Positions 46,401 through 54,353 of a stretch of 64,000 nucleotides of DNA are shown here, piece by piece; within the stretch, counting starts at the first letter, position 1; each line of letters starts with the position of its first letter. The notes under the pieces are model-generated. The model had not been told where the DNA came from, did no database searches, and worked only from the letters and a program-made list of their open reading frames with translations. Both the position numbers and the translations under genes were made by a program. Location of the stretch: positions 1-64,000 of the forward strand of contig NZ_FQTY01000008.1 in NCBI RefSeq assembly GCF_900128955.1. The letters run 5' to 3'. This stretch comes from Tissierella praeacuta DSM 18095 (GTDB lineage Bacteria; Bacillota; Clostridia; Tissierellales; Tissierellaceae).

Positions 46401-46912
46401 CCTCTGCCGCCGCCACCAGCAGCAGCTTTAAGTATAACAGGATATCCAGAAAACTTAGCAAATTCCATAGCTTCTTCTTCACAACTTACAGCCTTTTCAA
46501 TTCCCGGGATAGTTGGCACTCCTACACTATTTGCTACCTTTTTAGACTTTATTTTATCTCCTAAATTATCCATCATTTCGTGAGTTGGTCCTATAAATTC
46601 AATGTCTACTTCTTTACATTTTCTTGCAAACTCTGGATTTTCAGATAAAAATCCATATCCAGGATGTATAGCATCTACTCCCTTTTTCAATGATAATTTA
46701 ATTATTTCATCTATATTCAAATAAGCTTCTATAGGTCCTTTGTTTTTTCCTATTAAATAAGATTCATCTGCCTTTGTTCTAAATAAAGAATTTTTATCTT
46801 CGTCAGAATAAATTCCCACAGTTCTTATTCCAAGTTCATTACAAGCCCTAAATATTCTTATGGCAATTTCTCCCCTATTAGCAACTAAAATTTTCTTAAA
46901 ATTTTTCTTCAT
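43478..46912 (-). CDS. pyc: pyruvate carboxylase
   Basis: A 1144-residue single-chain pyruvate carboxylase. It has a biotin carboxylase/ATP-grasp domain (KILVANRGEIAIRIFRACNE, KAAAGGGGRGMRVVKDEKDL, NPRIQVEHTVSE), a carboxyltransferase domain (DTTLRDAHQSLMATRMRTAD, HLHTHDTSGNG) and a C-terminal biotinyl domain with EAMKMETQI, whose Lys is biotinylated. It converts pyruvate and bicarbonate to oxaloacetate in the cytosol (anaplerosis). The length is normal. Its upstream region (46913-47391) has no other gene. Confidence 0.98.
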   Translation of the reverse strand: MKKNFKKILVANRGEIAIRIFRACNELGIRTVGIYSDEDKNSLFRTKADESYLIGKNKGPIEAYLNIDEIIKLSLKKGVDAIHPGYGFLSENPEFARKCKEVDIEFIGPTHEMMDNLGDKIKSKKVANSVGVPTIPGIEKAVSCEEEAMEFAKFSGYPVILKAAAGGGGRGMRVVKDEKDLIREYYSAKNEAKKAFGIDDIFIEKYLEKPKHIEVQILGDKYGNIVHLFERDCSIQRRHQKVIEYTPAFSISDEQRQNICNDAVKIAKAVNYRNAGTVEFLLDRHGNHYFIEVNPRIQVEHTVSEMVTGIDIVQSQILIAEGYPLDSDEIGIKGQESIEPRGYAIQCRVTTEDPLNNFAPDTGNIDIYRTGSGFGIRLDGGSGFTGANISPYYDSLLVKVTSWSRTFEDAARKVKRALKEVKVRGVKTNIPFLINVLNHEEFLAGKCDTGFITYNPGLFDITTKADVELKVLNFIGEKVVNETKGNKPDFDIPKVPKVNRSKEQYGTKQILDEKGPEGLVDWIKNSKSLLITDTTLRDAHQSLMATRMRTADMYRISKALSVLGKDLFSLEMWGGATFDVAYRFLNESPWNRLEILRKKIPNILFQMLLRGANAVGYRNYPDNVIREFVRESAERGIDVFRIFDSLNWLKGMEVAIDEVLKVGKVAEACICYTGDILDKSKTKYTLDYYIKTAKEIEKTGVHILGIKDMSSLLKPQAAYELIRALKSEISIPIHLHTHDTSGNGIATVLMAAHAGVDIVDTAFNSMSGLTSQPALNSVVAALEHTDRSTGLDLDDLQIISDYWSTIRPIYNQFESGLKSGTAEIYKYEIPGGQYSNLKPQVESFGLGHRFEDVKEMYKVVNEMLGDIVKVTPTSKVVGDMAIFMVQNDLTPENIYDKAKDMAFPDSVVSYFQGMMGQPIGGFPEKLQRLVLKGEEPITCRPGELLEPEDFGKIEKYISEKYNIIPQRKDILSYSLYPKVFEDYLKYIEEHGDFSRMDSDIFFYGLREGEIGEVEVEEGKILVIKLLEIGRLDDDGYRTLYFEVNDSRRAIKILDKASNIAKKESFEKQMADVESKFEIGSSIPGVVAKVLVKLGEKVEEGQLVVIIEAMKMETQITAAASGIVSSIAVKEGQNVEAGELLIRLE

Positions 46913-47391
46913 TTATACCACCTCCATATTTCTCTTAAAATTCTTTTGTCCCTAAATCTATTATTATACAGTTTTTATTCCTCAATGAATATTATTTTTG
47001 CAAGTTCACCCTTTTCATATTTCTTTTTATATAATATAGTAATAATTCACTATATTATATACTTTTTCATAAAATAATGAATATTTTTTCCTTTAGGCTT
47101 CTTAAATCATTGGCTATCATGTTTATTAGCTATTTATATAGAAACATTTAGTTATAATTTCAAACTCTTACTTTAGTATGATAAATAATATTTTAAACAA
47201 TTTTAGCATAGTTTTTTAATAATAGCAAGCATGTATTTGCAAGCTTTTATTTTTCTCTTGCATCATATTGGGATTTCGTATTAAAAAGTTAATATTATAA
47301 TAAATTTAGGTCTTTTCTAGTATATTAATTGCTTATAATAAAAAAGTTCTATATACTTAAAATATGATTAATTACATAAGGGGGAAAATTT
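46913..47391. other. gene-free interval between divergent pyc and EamA genes
   Basis: About 480 bases of very AT-rich sequence. I see no open frame with a ribosome site and no clear riboswitch or consensus promoter, only a doubled GCAAGC around 47226-47245. It must hold the two divergent promoters. Confidence 0.5.
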
Positions 47392-48258
47392 ATGAATACT
47401 AAATTAAAGGGAATATTTTCAGTTATGATTTCTGCTATTATCTTTGGTAGTATGCCTTTAATGGCAAAAATAGTCTTTAATGAAGGTGGAAACCCTACAA
47501 GTTTAGCTTTCTACAGATTCTTGTTAATAATTCCTTTTTTATATATATTAATAAAAAGGAATAAGGAAGAAACTTTAAAGATTACTAAGGAGGAATTTAA
47601 AAAAATAATTCTAGTTGGCACCATTGGATATGGAGCAACAGCATTATTACTATATTTATCTTATAACTATATACCTTCTGGTATGGCAACAACAATACAT
47701 TTTGTATACCCTGTATTTGTAATACTTGGATGTATATTATTTTTTAAAGAGAAACCAAATATTATAAAGATAATTTCAGTTATACTTTGCGTACTAGGAG
47801 TCTTAATGTTCTATGATGGCAATGGTAATATTAATTTTATGGGAATATTTCTTGCTTTTGCATCAAGTATTACATTTGCATTTTATACTATATACTTAGA
47901 TAAAAGTGGTTTAAAAGAAATGAATACAGTAAAATTAACTTTTTACCTTTGCTCAATAGCTGCAGTTATGATGTTCATATTTAGCATAATAACAAAAACA
48001 TTTACTATACATATGAATCCTTTAGGATGGCTAATGTCTTTATTCTTATCTTTATCAGTAGGATTGGGGGTAAACTTATTCCAAATTGGGATTAAAATAG
48101 TAGGACCTCAAAGCACATCTATTCTGAGTACCTTTGAACCTATTACCAGTGTCATTATAGGAGTGTTAATTTTAAATGAAAGTTTTGGAATAAGAACTTT
48201 CATTGGAATAGGAGCTATACTTATTGCAGTAATATTGATTTCAATTTTTGATAAATAA
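47392..48258 (+). CDS. DMT/EamA-family transporter
   Basis: A 288-residue membrane protein with two EamA repeats (IFGSMPLMAKIVFNEGGNPT, GMATTIHFVYPVFVILGCIL, STILSTFEPITSVIIGVLIL). Probable metabolite or amino-acid exporter; the substrate is unknown. AAGGGGG precedes the ATG and a strong terminator follows. Confidence 0.93.
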   Translation: MNTKLKGIFSVMISAIIFGSMPLMAKIVFNEGGNPTSLAFYRFLLIIPFLYILIKRNKEETLKITKEEFKKIILVGTIGYGATALLLYLSYNYIPSGMATTIHFVYPVFVILGCILFFKEKPNIIKIISVILCVLGVLMFYDGNGNINFMGIFLAFASSITFAFYTIYLDKSGLKEMNTVKLTFYLCSIAAVMMFIFSIITKTFTIHMNPLGWLMSLFLSLSVGLGVNLFQIGIKIVGPQSTSILSTFEPITSVIIGVLILNESFGIRTFIGIGAILIAVILISIFDK

Positions 48259-48300
48259 AAAGATGCAAGAAGAATCTTGAAAGTTCTTCTTGCATCTTTT
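48257..48300 (+). terminator. terminator after the EamA gene
   Basis: Perfect 17-base arms (AAAAGATGCAAGAAGAA and complement), 10-base loop, ending in TTTT; it overlaps the stop codon. Confidence 0.9.
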
Positions 48301-48363
48301 TATTAAATGTAATATAATGGTTTTTAAAATTTACTATCATAAAGTATAAAGGAGGCCTTAATC

Positions 48364-48459
48364 TTGAAAAGTCCAGACAACTACGAGAGCACTTGGAATT
48401 CTATTACAATTCAACTTGGAAAGAATTCCGAAGACACCAGATTTTTCTCAAAATTATAA
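48364..48459 (+). CDS. possible 31-residue leader peptide or small protein
   Basis: A TTG start with AAAGGAGGC 7-8 bases upstream and a TAA stop; the peptide begins LKSPDNYESTWNSITIQLG. The stretch also has dyads such as GGAATTC...GAATTCC. It lies 32 bases before the amino-acid binding protein gene. It could be a regulatory leader peptide, a small protein, or a structured leader RNA with a chance frame. No family is recognised. Confidence 0.35.
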   Translation: MKSPDNYESTWNSITIQLGKNSEDTRFFSKL

Positions 48460-48491
48460 TCAAATAATATATAATTTTGGGAGGAATAAAA

Positions 48492-49313
48492 ATGTATAAA
48501 AAAATAATTATTAGTATTCTTATTGTAAGCATGATGGTTGCAATGGTAGGCTGTAATAAAACAGCTAAAAAAGCAGATTCAAACTCTATTGATGCAGGAA
48601 AACTTGATGAAATAAAAGAAAGAGGCAAGATAGTACTTGGTACAGCAGCTGATTATCCCCCTTATGAATTTCACAAGTTAATAAATGGTAAAGATGAAAT
48701 AGTAGGATTTGATATTGATATTGCTAAAGAAATTGCAGCTGATATTGGAGTAGAACTTGAAATAGTAGATATGAAATTTGAAGGCTTACTTCCTGCCTTA
48801 GTTACCGATGATATTGATTTTATAGTTGCAGGTATGGTAGCCGATGAAAAAAGGAAAAAGTCTGTTGATTTCTCTGTTCCTTATTATCAAGGTAAACAAA
48901 GAATAATAGTAAGAAATGAAGATAAAGATAAATTAAAAGAACCAGAAGATTTTAATGGTTTAAAAGTTGGAGCACAAAAATCAACTATTCAAGAAGAAAT
49001 TGCAGCAGAAAAGTTTTCTAATGCTGAATATGTAGGTTTAAGCAAGATAACTGATTTAGTATTAGAGCTTAAAAACAAAAAAATAGATGGATTAATATTA
49101 GTTGAACCAGTAGCTATTGCTTATGTAGCTCAGAATAAGGATTTATATATGCCTGAAGTTATGCTAGGTCAAGAAGATGGCGTGTCTGTAGCAGTAAATA
49201 AAGATAGTCAAGACTTATTAAAATCAATTAATGAAACATTAGATAGACTAATAAATAATGGTTCCATAGATAAATTCATTCAAGATGCCTCTGCATTAGC
49301 AGATGAAAATTAG
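48492..49313 (+). CDS. polar amino-acid ABC transporter substrate-binding lipoprotein
   Basis: A 273-residue lipoprotein with a signal ending MVAMVGC (Cys about residue 21). Its SBP_bac_3 domain has GKIVLGTAADYPPYEFHKL, VGFDIDIAKEIAADIGVELE and VAGMVADEKRKKSVDFSVPY. It is likely to bind a polar or basic amino acid (Arg/Gln type). ATG 48492 follows GGGAGG. Part of a three-gene transporter operon with the permease and ATPase that follow. Confidence 0.93.
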   Translation: MYKKIIISILIVSMMVAMVGCNKTAKKADSNSIDAGKLDEIKERGKIVLGTAADYPPYEFHKLINGKDEIVGFDIDIAKEIAADIGVELEIVDMKFEGLLPALVTDDIDFIVAGMVADEKRKKSVDFSVPYYQGKQRIIVRNEDKDKLKEPEDFNGLKVGAQKSTIQEEIAAEKFSNAEYVGLSKITDLVLELKNKKIDGLILVEPVAIAYVAQNKDLYMPEVMLGQEDGVSVAVNKDSQDLLKSINETLDRLINNGSIDKFIQDASALADEN

Positions 49314-49323
49314 ATGAAAATAT

Positions 49324-49368
49324 TTGGCAAAAGAAAATAGGCTAAATAAGCTTACTTTCTTTTGCCAA
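49324..49368 (+). terminator. intra-operon hairpin after the binding-protein gene
   Basis: TTGGCAAAAGAAA / TTTCTTTTGCCAA arms (13 bases) with a weak inner extension and no T-run. It is better read as a partial terminator or mRNA-stabilising hairpin that gives more binding protein than permease. Confidence 0.6.
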
Positions 49369-49404
49369 TATCTTTAGACAACTTACATTTTAGGAGGTAT
49401 ATTA

Positions 49405-50061
49405 ATGGATTTAGAATTTTTAATGGAATATTATAGTTATTTTTTAAGTGGTACTGCTACAACTCTTTTAATATCATTTTTCGGCGTAATTTTTGGAACG
49501 ATTATTGGAATATTCTTAGCTTTAATGAAACTTTCAAATAATAGAATTTTAAAGGGTATTTCATCAGCTTATATAGAAATTGTTAGGGGTACTCCCTTAA
49601 TACTCCAAATATATTTAGTATACTATGGTCTGCCTAAAGTCCTTCCTTTTCTTCCAGACTCTAGGCTATTTCTTGGAACTATGGCCATATTCCTAAATAG
49701 TGCAGCATATGTTGCTGAAATAATAAGGGCAGGTATTCAGTCAATAGATAAAGGTCAAATGGAGGCTGGAAGGTCTTTAGGTATGCCTTATGGCATGACT
49801 ATGAGATATATAATAATACCTCAAGCCTTTAAAAATATTTTACCTGCATTAGGTAATGAGTTCATTGTTTTAATAAAAGAATCAGCAATAATATCTGTTA
49901 TTGCTGTTCATGACATTATGTACAATGCTGATACATTAAGAGGTATAACCTATAAACCATTTGCTCCCCTAATATATGCAGGAGTAATTTATTTTGTTAT
50001 CACTTTCTCACTTTCAAAATTAGTAGGTATTTTAGAAAGGAGGCTTGGTTCTGGTGATTAA
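49405..50061 (+). CDS. polar amino-acid ABC transporter permease
   Basis: A 218-residue HisMQ-type permease with five helices and the ATPase-coupling loop [37 protein letters not shown] is the conserved HisM/GlnP feature. AGGAGG precedes the ATG. It overlaps the ATPase start. Confidence 0.94.
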   Translation: MDLEFLMEYYSYFLSGTATTLLISFFGVIFGTIIGIFLALMKLSNNRILKGISSAYIEIVRGTPLILQIYLVYYGLPKVLPFLPDSRLFLGTMAIFLNSAAYVAEIIRAGIQSIDKGQMEAGRSLGMPYGMTMRYIIIPQAFKNILPALGNEFIVLIKESAIISVIAVHDIMYNADTLRGITYKPFAPLIYAGVIYFVITFSLSKLVGILERRLGSGD

Positions 50062-50779
50062 AGTTAAAAATCTTTATAAACAATTTGGTGATTTAGAAGT
50101 ATTAAAGGGAATTAATGAAAATATAGAGAAAGGTGAAGTAGTAGTTATAATAGGTCCTAGCGGCTCAGGAAAATCCACCTTTCTAAGATGCCTAAATTTA
50201 TTAGAAATACCAACTAGGGGTGATATTTTCTTTAAAGATGTATCTATAACTGATGTAAATAATAATATAAATAAACAGCGTGAAAAAATGGGTATGGTAT
50301 TCCAACAGTTTAACTTATTTCCTCACCTTACAGTATTAGAAAATATAACCATAGCACCTATGAAGATTAAAAATATGGAAAAAGAAGAAGCTGAAAAAAT
50401 TGCTATGGATTTACTTAAACGAATTGGTCTAGAAGATAAAGCAAATGCCTATCCTAATAAACTATCAGGTGGACAAAAACAAAGAATAGCCATAGTAAGA
50501 GCACTTGCCATGTCACCGGATCTCATGTTATTTGACGAACCAACATCTGCTCTAGATCCAGAAATGGTAGGAGAAGTATTGGATGTAATGAAATCTTTGG
50601 CAAATGAAGGAATAACTATGGTAGTAGTTACCCACGAAATGGGTTTCGCTAAAGAAGTTGGAAACAGAGTAATCTTTATGGATGATGGTAAAATCTTAGA
50701 AAGTGGTACTCCTGATGAAATATTTAATAATCCACAACATCCAAGAACTCAAGACTTTTTAAGAAAAGTTATAAGATAA
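50054..50779 (+). CDS. polar amino-acid ABC transporter ATPase
   Basis: A 241-residue GlnQ/HisP-type ATPase: Walker [11 protein letters not shown]-loop [17 protein letters not shown], signature LSGGQKQR, Walker [15 protein letters not shown] and switch His in VVVTHEMG. The GTG at 50054 is chosen: AAAGGAGG lies about 10 bases upstream, while the earlier TTG is too close. It overlaps the permease stop by 8 bases. Confidence 0.95.
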   Translation: MIKVKNLYKQFGDLEVLKGINENIEKGEVVVIIGPSGSGKSTFLRCLNLLEIPTRGDIFFKDVSITDVNNNINKQREKMGMVFQQFNLFPHLTVLENITIAPMKIKNMEKEEAEKIAMDLLKRIGLEDKANAYPNKLSGGQKQRIAIVRALAMSPDLMLFDEPTSALDPEMVGEVLDVMKSLANEGITMVVVTHEMGFAKEVGNRVIFMDDGKILESGTPDEIFNNPQHPRTQDFLRKVIR

Positions 50780-50782
50780 AAT

Positions 50783-50833
50783 AATACTCCTCTCTAGTTT
50801 AATCTTATTTGATTATTTCTAGAAAGGAGTATT
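50783..50833. terminator. terminator between the ABC operon and nitroreductase gene
   Basis: AATACTCCT / AGGAGTATT arms with an inner TAG/CTA pairing; it lies between convergent genes and may serve both. Confidence 0.65.
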
Positions 50834-50838
50834 TATTA

Positions 50839-51438
50839 TTATTTAAATATCTTAATTCTTTCTTCTAAAGAGCCATATTCTTTTTCTCCTGGTTCAGCAG
50901 TTGGTTTTCCAAATGGCATCTGAGCAATTAACTTCCAACTCCTAGGTATATTCCACTCTTTTTTTACATCTTCTTCAATAAGTTCATTATAATGTTGCAA
51001 TGATGCTCCATATCCTTCTATTTCTAATGCTGTCCATATTACAAATTGATGCATTCCATTAGTCTGCTGAGACCAAATAGGAAAATTTTCTTTATAAGTT
51101 GAAAACTCTCTTTGTAAGTATTCTACTACACTAGAATCCTCAAAGAATAAAATTGTACCATAGGCTGACTCAAAGGAATTAATCTTTTCTTCAGTAGAAG
51201 AAAAGTTATCAGCTTCCACTATTCTTCTCAATGATTCTTTAGTTATATCCCACAGTTTTGTATGATGCTTCCCAAGTAATAAAACTACTCTTGTGCTTTG
51301 GGAGTTAAATGCTGATGGGGTATGCTTTACTGCATGTTCTATAATCTCTTGAATTCTCTCATCAGATACTACCTTATCTTTACTAATTCCATAATATGTT
51401 CTTCTCTTTTCTACTGCTTCAAAAAAATTCATTACCAT
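50839..51438 (-). CDS. nitroreductase-family oxidoreductase
   Basis: A 199-residue FMN nitroreductase-fold protein: FFEAVEKRRTYYGISKDKVV, VKHTPSAFNSQSTRVVLLLG and QMPFGKPTAEPG. It resembles YdgI/HBN1-type fatty-acid-responsive nitroreductases. The substrate is unknown. GGAGG precedes the ATG. Confidence 0.92.
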   Translation of the reverse strand: MVMNFFEAVEKRRTYYGISKDKVVSDERIQEIIEHAVKHTPSAFNSQSTRVVLLLGKHHTKLWDITKESLRRIVEADNFSSTEEKINSFESAYGTILFFEDSSVVEYLQREFSTYKENFPIWSQQTNGMHQFVIWTALEIEGYGASLQHYNELIEEDVKKEWNIPRSWKLIAQMPFGKPTAEPGEKEYGSLEERIKIFK

Positions 51439-51689
51439 TCTAATTCCTCCATTTAATTTTATTTCTATAATTTATATTAATTAATTATTTAATAATTTCT
51501 TTTAACTTATTATGTACTCTTATACCCATTAAAATACAAATATATCTTATGACTTGTCTATTCAATAGTACATAGGATCCACTCTTGTATCTGCCTTTAA
51601 TAAAGCAAATTTAAGTGATATAATATAAAGACTAGAAAAACATACGAATTTATCTGAATGTATTTTTTTATTTTATGGAGGATAAAATT

Positions 51690-53153
51690 ATGACTAAAAA
51701 TAGCTTTACAAAGGATATTCCCTTTGTCGTAAAAAATAATGGCTTAAAAGACTGCCAAAATGCTTATGAAGATTTAATGGAAGAATTTAATGCTATTCTC
51801 GATGCTTCAAATGATGGAATACATATTACAGATGGAAAAGGAGTCACTCTAAGGTTTAATAAATCCTGTGAAAGGATTGATGGTGTAAAGGCTGATTATG
51901 TAATAGGAAAACATATGGAAGAATTAGTGGCAGAAGGTATATATTCCGAGTCCGTTGCTTTAGCTGTAATTAAAGAAAAAAAACAAATTTCTATGCTCCA
52001 GCAAGTAAATGGTAAGGAAGTTATAGGGACAGGAACTCCAATCTTTAAAAATGGAGAATTATATAGAATTGTTATAAACTCCAGAGATATAACTGAATTA
52101 AGAGATTTAAAAAGAAGTTTAGAAGAGGCTAAATTAATCAACAAAAAATATCAACAAGAACTAGATATTATCAGTTCTAAGGATAAAGCAAAGAATAATA
52201 ACATCATCTATAATAGTGAAAAAATGGATAAAATAATAGATTTAGCACTAAGGGTAGCTAAAGTAGATTCAACAGTTCTTATTGAGGGTGAATCTGGTGT
52301 TGGCAAGGGAGTTTTAAGTTGTTTTTTACACAACAACAGTCTTAGATATAATAAACCTTTCATTAAAATCAATTGTGGTGCAATACCAGAAAACCTTTTA
52401 GAATCAGAATTATTTGGTTATGAAAAAGGATCCTTCACTGGGGCAAATAAAGAGGGAAAAGTAGGATTAATCCAACTAGCAGATAAAGGAACTTTATTTC
52501 TTGATGAAATAGGAGAACTACCACTGAATTTACAAGTAAAACTACTAAATGTAATACAAAATAGAGAATTAACTAAGGTAGGAGGTACTAATATAATACC
52601 TGTTGATATTAGGATTATTGCAGCCACAAATAGAAACTTACAGGATATGATAAAAAATAAAACCTTTAGAGAAGATTTATATTATAGACTTAATGTGGTT
52701 CCCATAACAATTCCTCCTCTAAGAGAGCGAAAAGAAGATATACCTCCACTTATTTTAAATTTCTTAAATAGGTTTAATGAAAAATATAATTATAATAAAA
52801 AAATAAGTCCAGAAGCTATGAAAATATTATTGCGTTATAATTGGTCTGGAAATATTAGAGAAGTTGAAAACCTTATTGAAAGACTAGTAGTTACAACTAA
52901 TGATGATATTATTAATAAACAAGATATCATTGATTGCCAACTGGTTTCTATAACAGATTATTCAAGTTTCGATATAAATAAGATTAGCAGCTATAAAAAT
53001 ATTATTGCAGAATATGAGAAAAAATTACTCCTAGATATAATGTCTAAATGCAAAAGCACTCATGAAATGGCTGAAATACTTAACTTAGATAGAAGCACCA
53101 TAAGAAAAAAATTCAAAAGACTAAATATTAAACTAGAATTTAAGGAGGAATAA
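51690..53153 (+). CDS. PAS-domain sigma-54-dependent activator
   Basis: A 487-residue enhancer-binding protein. A PAS domain (residues 25-130: FNAILDASNDGIHITDGKGV, GKHMEELVAEG, ELYRIVINSRDITELRDLKR) is followed by an AAA+ domain with Walker A ESGVGKG, the sigma-54 contact loop GSFTGA and GTLFLDEIGELPLNLQVKLL. A C-terminal Fis-type HTH follows (STHEMAEILNLDRSTIRKKF). ATG 51690 follows TGGAGG. It probably activates the adjacent -24/-12 promoter at 53298-53314; the PAS ligand is unknown. There is no receiver domain, so it is a one-component sensor. Confidence 0.95.
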   Translation: MTKNSFTKDIPFVVKNNGLKDCQNAYEDLMEEFNAILDASNDGIHITDGKGVTLRFNKSCERIDGVKADYVIGKHMEELVAEGIYSESVALAVIKEKKQISMLQQVNGKEVIGTGTPIFKNGELYRIVINSRDITELRDLKRSLEEAKLINKKYQQELDIISSKDKAKNNNIIYNSEKMDKIIDLALRVAKVDSTVLIEGESGVGKGVLSCFLHNNSLRYNKPFIKINCGAIPENLLESELFGYEKGSFTGANKEGKVGLIQLADKGTLFLDEIGELPLNLQVKLLNVIQNRELTKVGGTNIIPVDIRIIAATNRNLQDMIKNKTFREDLYYRLNVVPITIPPLRERKEDIPPLILNFLNRFNEKYNYNKKISPEAMKILLRYNWSGNIREVENLIERLVVTTNDDIINKQDIIDCQLVSITDYSSFDINKISSYKNIIAEYEKKLLLDIMSKCKSTHEMAEILNLDRSTIRKKFKRLNIKLEFKEE

Positions 53154-53249
53154 CTTCCCTCGAGGAAATCATTCCTCCTTAAATTCTTTGTATTGACTAA
53201 CTCTTATTTCATAAGACTTTAAACATTTACAGGAGGAAATTATTCCTCC
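53144..53249. promoter_or_regulatory. three GGAGGAA-N4-TTCCTCC dyads (probable activator sites)
   Basis: Copies at 53144-53161 (GGAGGAA-TAAC-TTCCCTC, spanning the regulator stop), 53162-53178 (GAGGAA-ATCA-TTCCTCC) and 53232-53249 (GGAGGAA-ATTA-TTCCTCC). All share the 4-base centre and flank. The outer arms of the first two also form a hairpin that could end the regulator transcript. They lie 50-160 bases upstream of the sigma-54 promoter, where enhancer sites are expected. Confidence 0.75.
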
Positions 53250-53297
53250 TGTTTTCAATATCCTTGTTGTAAATCATTGATTTATGGGCTTATTTTT

Positions 53298-53314
53298 TTG
53301 GCACAATACTTGCT
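53298..53314 (+). promoter_or_regulatory. sigma-54 (-24/-12) promoter
   Basis: TTGGCAC-N5-TTGCT with the invariant GG (53300-53301) and GC (53312-53313) separated by exactly 10 bases. It lies 43 bases before the hydrolase start codon and just downstream of the three dyads. Confidence 0.92.
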
Positions 53315-53356
53315 ATATAATATATCGAAAAATAAAATTTATTTGGAGGTATAACA

Positions 53357-54316
53357 ATGGAAAATATTAATGCAAACCAACCAGCAAGTGCATCATCCTC
53401 ACCAAGATTTGTTAACATGGGTACATTTATGAGGATGCCAAGAATTGACAAATTAGAAGGTTTAGACTTTGCTATTGTGGGAATCCCCTTTGACACAGCA
53501 AGTTCCTTTAGAACTGGTGCAAGATTTGGCCCTAATGGAATAAGAAACATTTCTGTAATGATGAAACCTAATAATGTAATAATGGAAATCAATATCTTAG
53601 ATGAACTAAAGGGTGGAGACTATGGAGATATAAATATAGTCCCAGGCTATATATTACCTAGCTATGAAAAAATCGAAGAGGAAATGACTAAAATTGTCAA
53701 TGCAGATGTTACACCTATAGCTTTAGGAGGAGATCACTCCATAACCCTTGCAGAATTAAGGGCAGTTGCCAAAAAACATGGTCCAGTAGCATTGGTTCAT
53801 TTTGATTCCCATGCAGATATTAATGAAGAAGTATTTGGTGAAAAATATAATCATGGAACTCCTTTTAGAAGAGCTATTGAAGAAGGTCTAATAGATCCTT
53901 CACATTCTATCCAGATTGGTATGAGAGGTTCCTTATATGACCCTAACGAACATAAAATGGCTGCTGAACTAGGTCTAAAACTAATCCCAGCTCATAAAAT
54001 CAGAGAAATGGGATTTGAAGAACTATTAAAACAAATTAAAGAAAGAGTAGGAGATAAAAAAGCTTTCCTTACTTTTGATATTGACTTTGTAGACCCAGCC
54101 TATGCTCCTGGTACAGGAACACCAGAAGTAGCAGGATTCACTTCACTTGAAACTTTAAATTTAATAAGAGGAATTAAAGAATTAAACTTTGTAGGTTTCG
54201 ATATTGTTGAAGTCGCACCACCATATGATTTTGGAGAAATTACATCCTATATGGCTGCTAATATTGCTTTCGAATTTTTATCAATTCTTGCCCTAAAGAA
54301 AAAGAATAGTAGATAA
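53357..54316 (+). CDS. speB: arginase/agmatinase-family ureohydrolase
   Basis: A 319-residue ureohydrolase with the Mn-binding motifs GGDHSITLAE, HFDSHADINEE and FDIDFVDPAYAPGTGTPEV. The closest type is agmatinase (agmatine to putrescine plus urea), but the family also has guanidinobutyrase, guanidine hydrolase and formiminoglutamase, so the substrate is not fixed. TTTGGAGG precedes the ATG. It is the first gene behind the sigma-54 promoter and is coupled to a YjiH membrane protein. Confidence 0.88.
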   Translation: MENINANQPASASSSPRFVNMGTFMRMPRIDKLEGLDFAIVGIPFDTASSFRTGARFGPNGIRNISVMMKPNNVIMEINILDELKGGDYGDINIVPGYILPSYEKIEEEMTKIVNADVTPIALGGDHSITLAELRAVAKKHGPVALVHFDSHADINEEVFGEKYNHGTPFRRAIEEGLIDPSHSIQIGMRGSLYDPNEHKMAAELGLKLIPAHKIREMGFEELLKQIKERVGDKKAFLTFDIDFVDPAYAPGTGTPEVAGFTSLETLNLIRGIKELNFVGFDIVEVAPPYDFGEITSYMAANIAFEFLSILALKKKNSR

Positions 54317-54353
54317 TAAGATAAAAATAGACCAAAGACTGGAGGATTTATAT

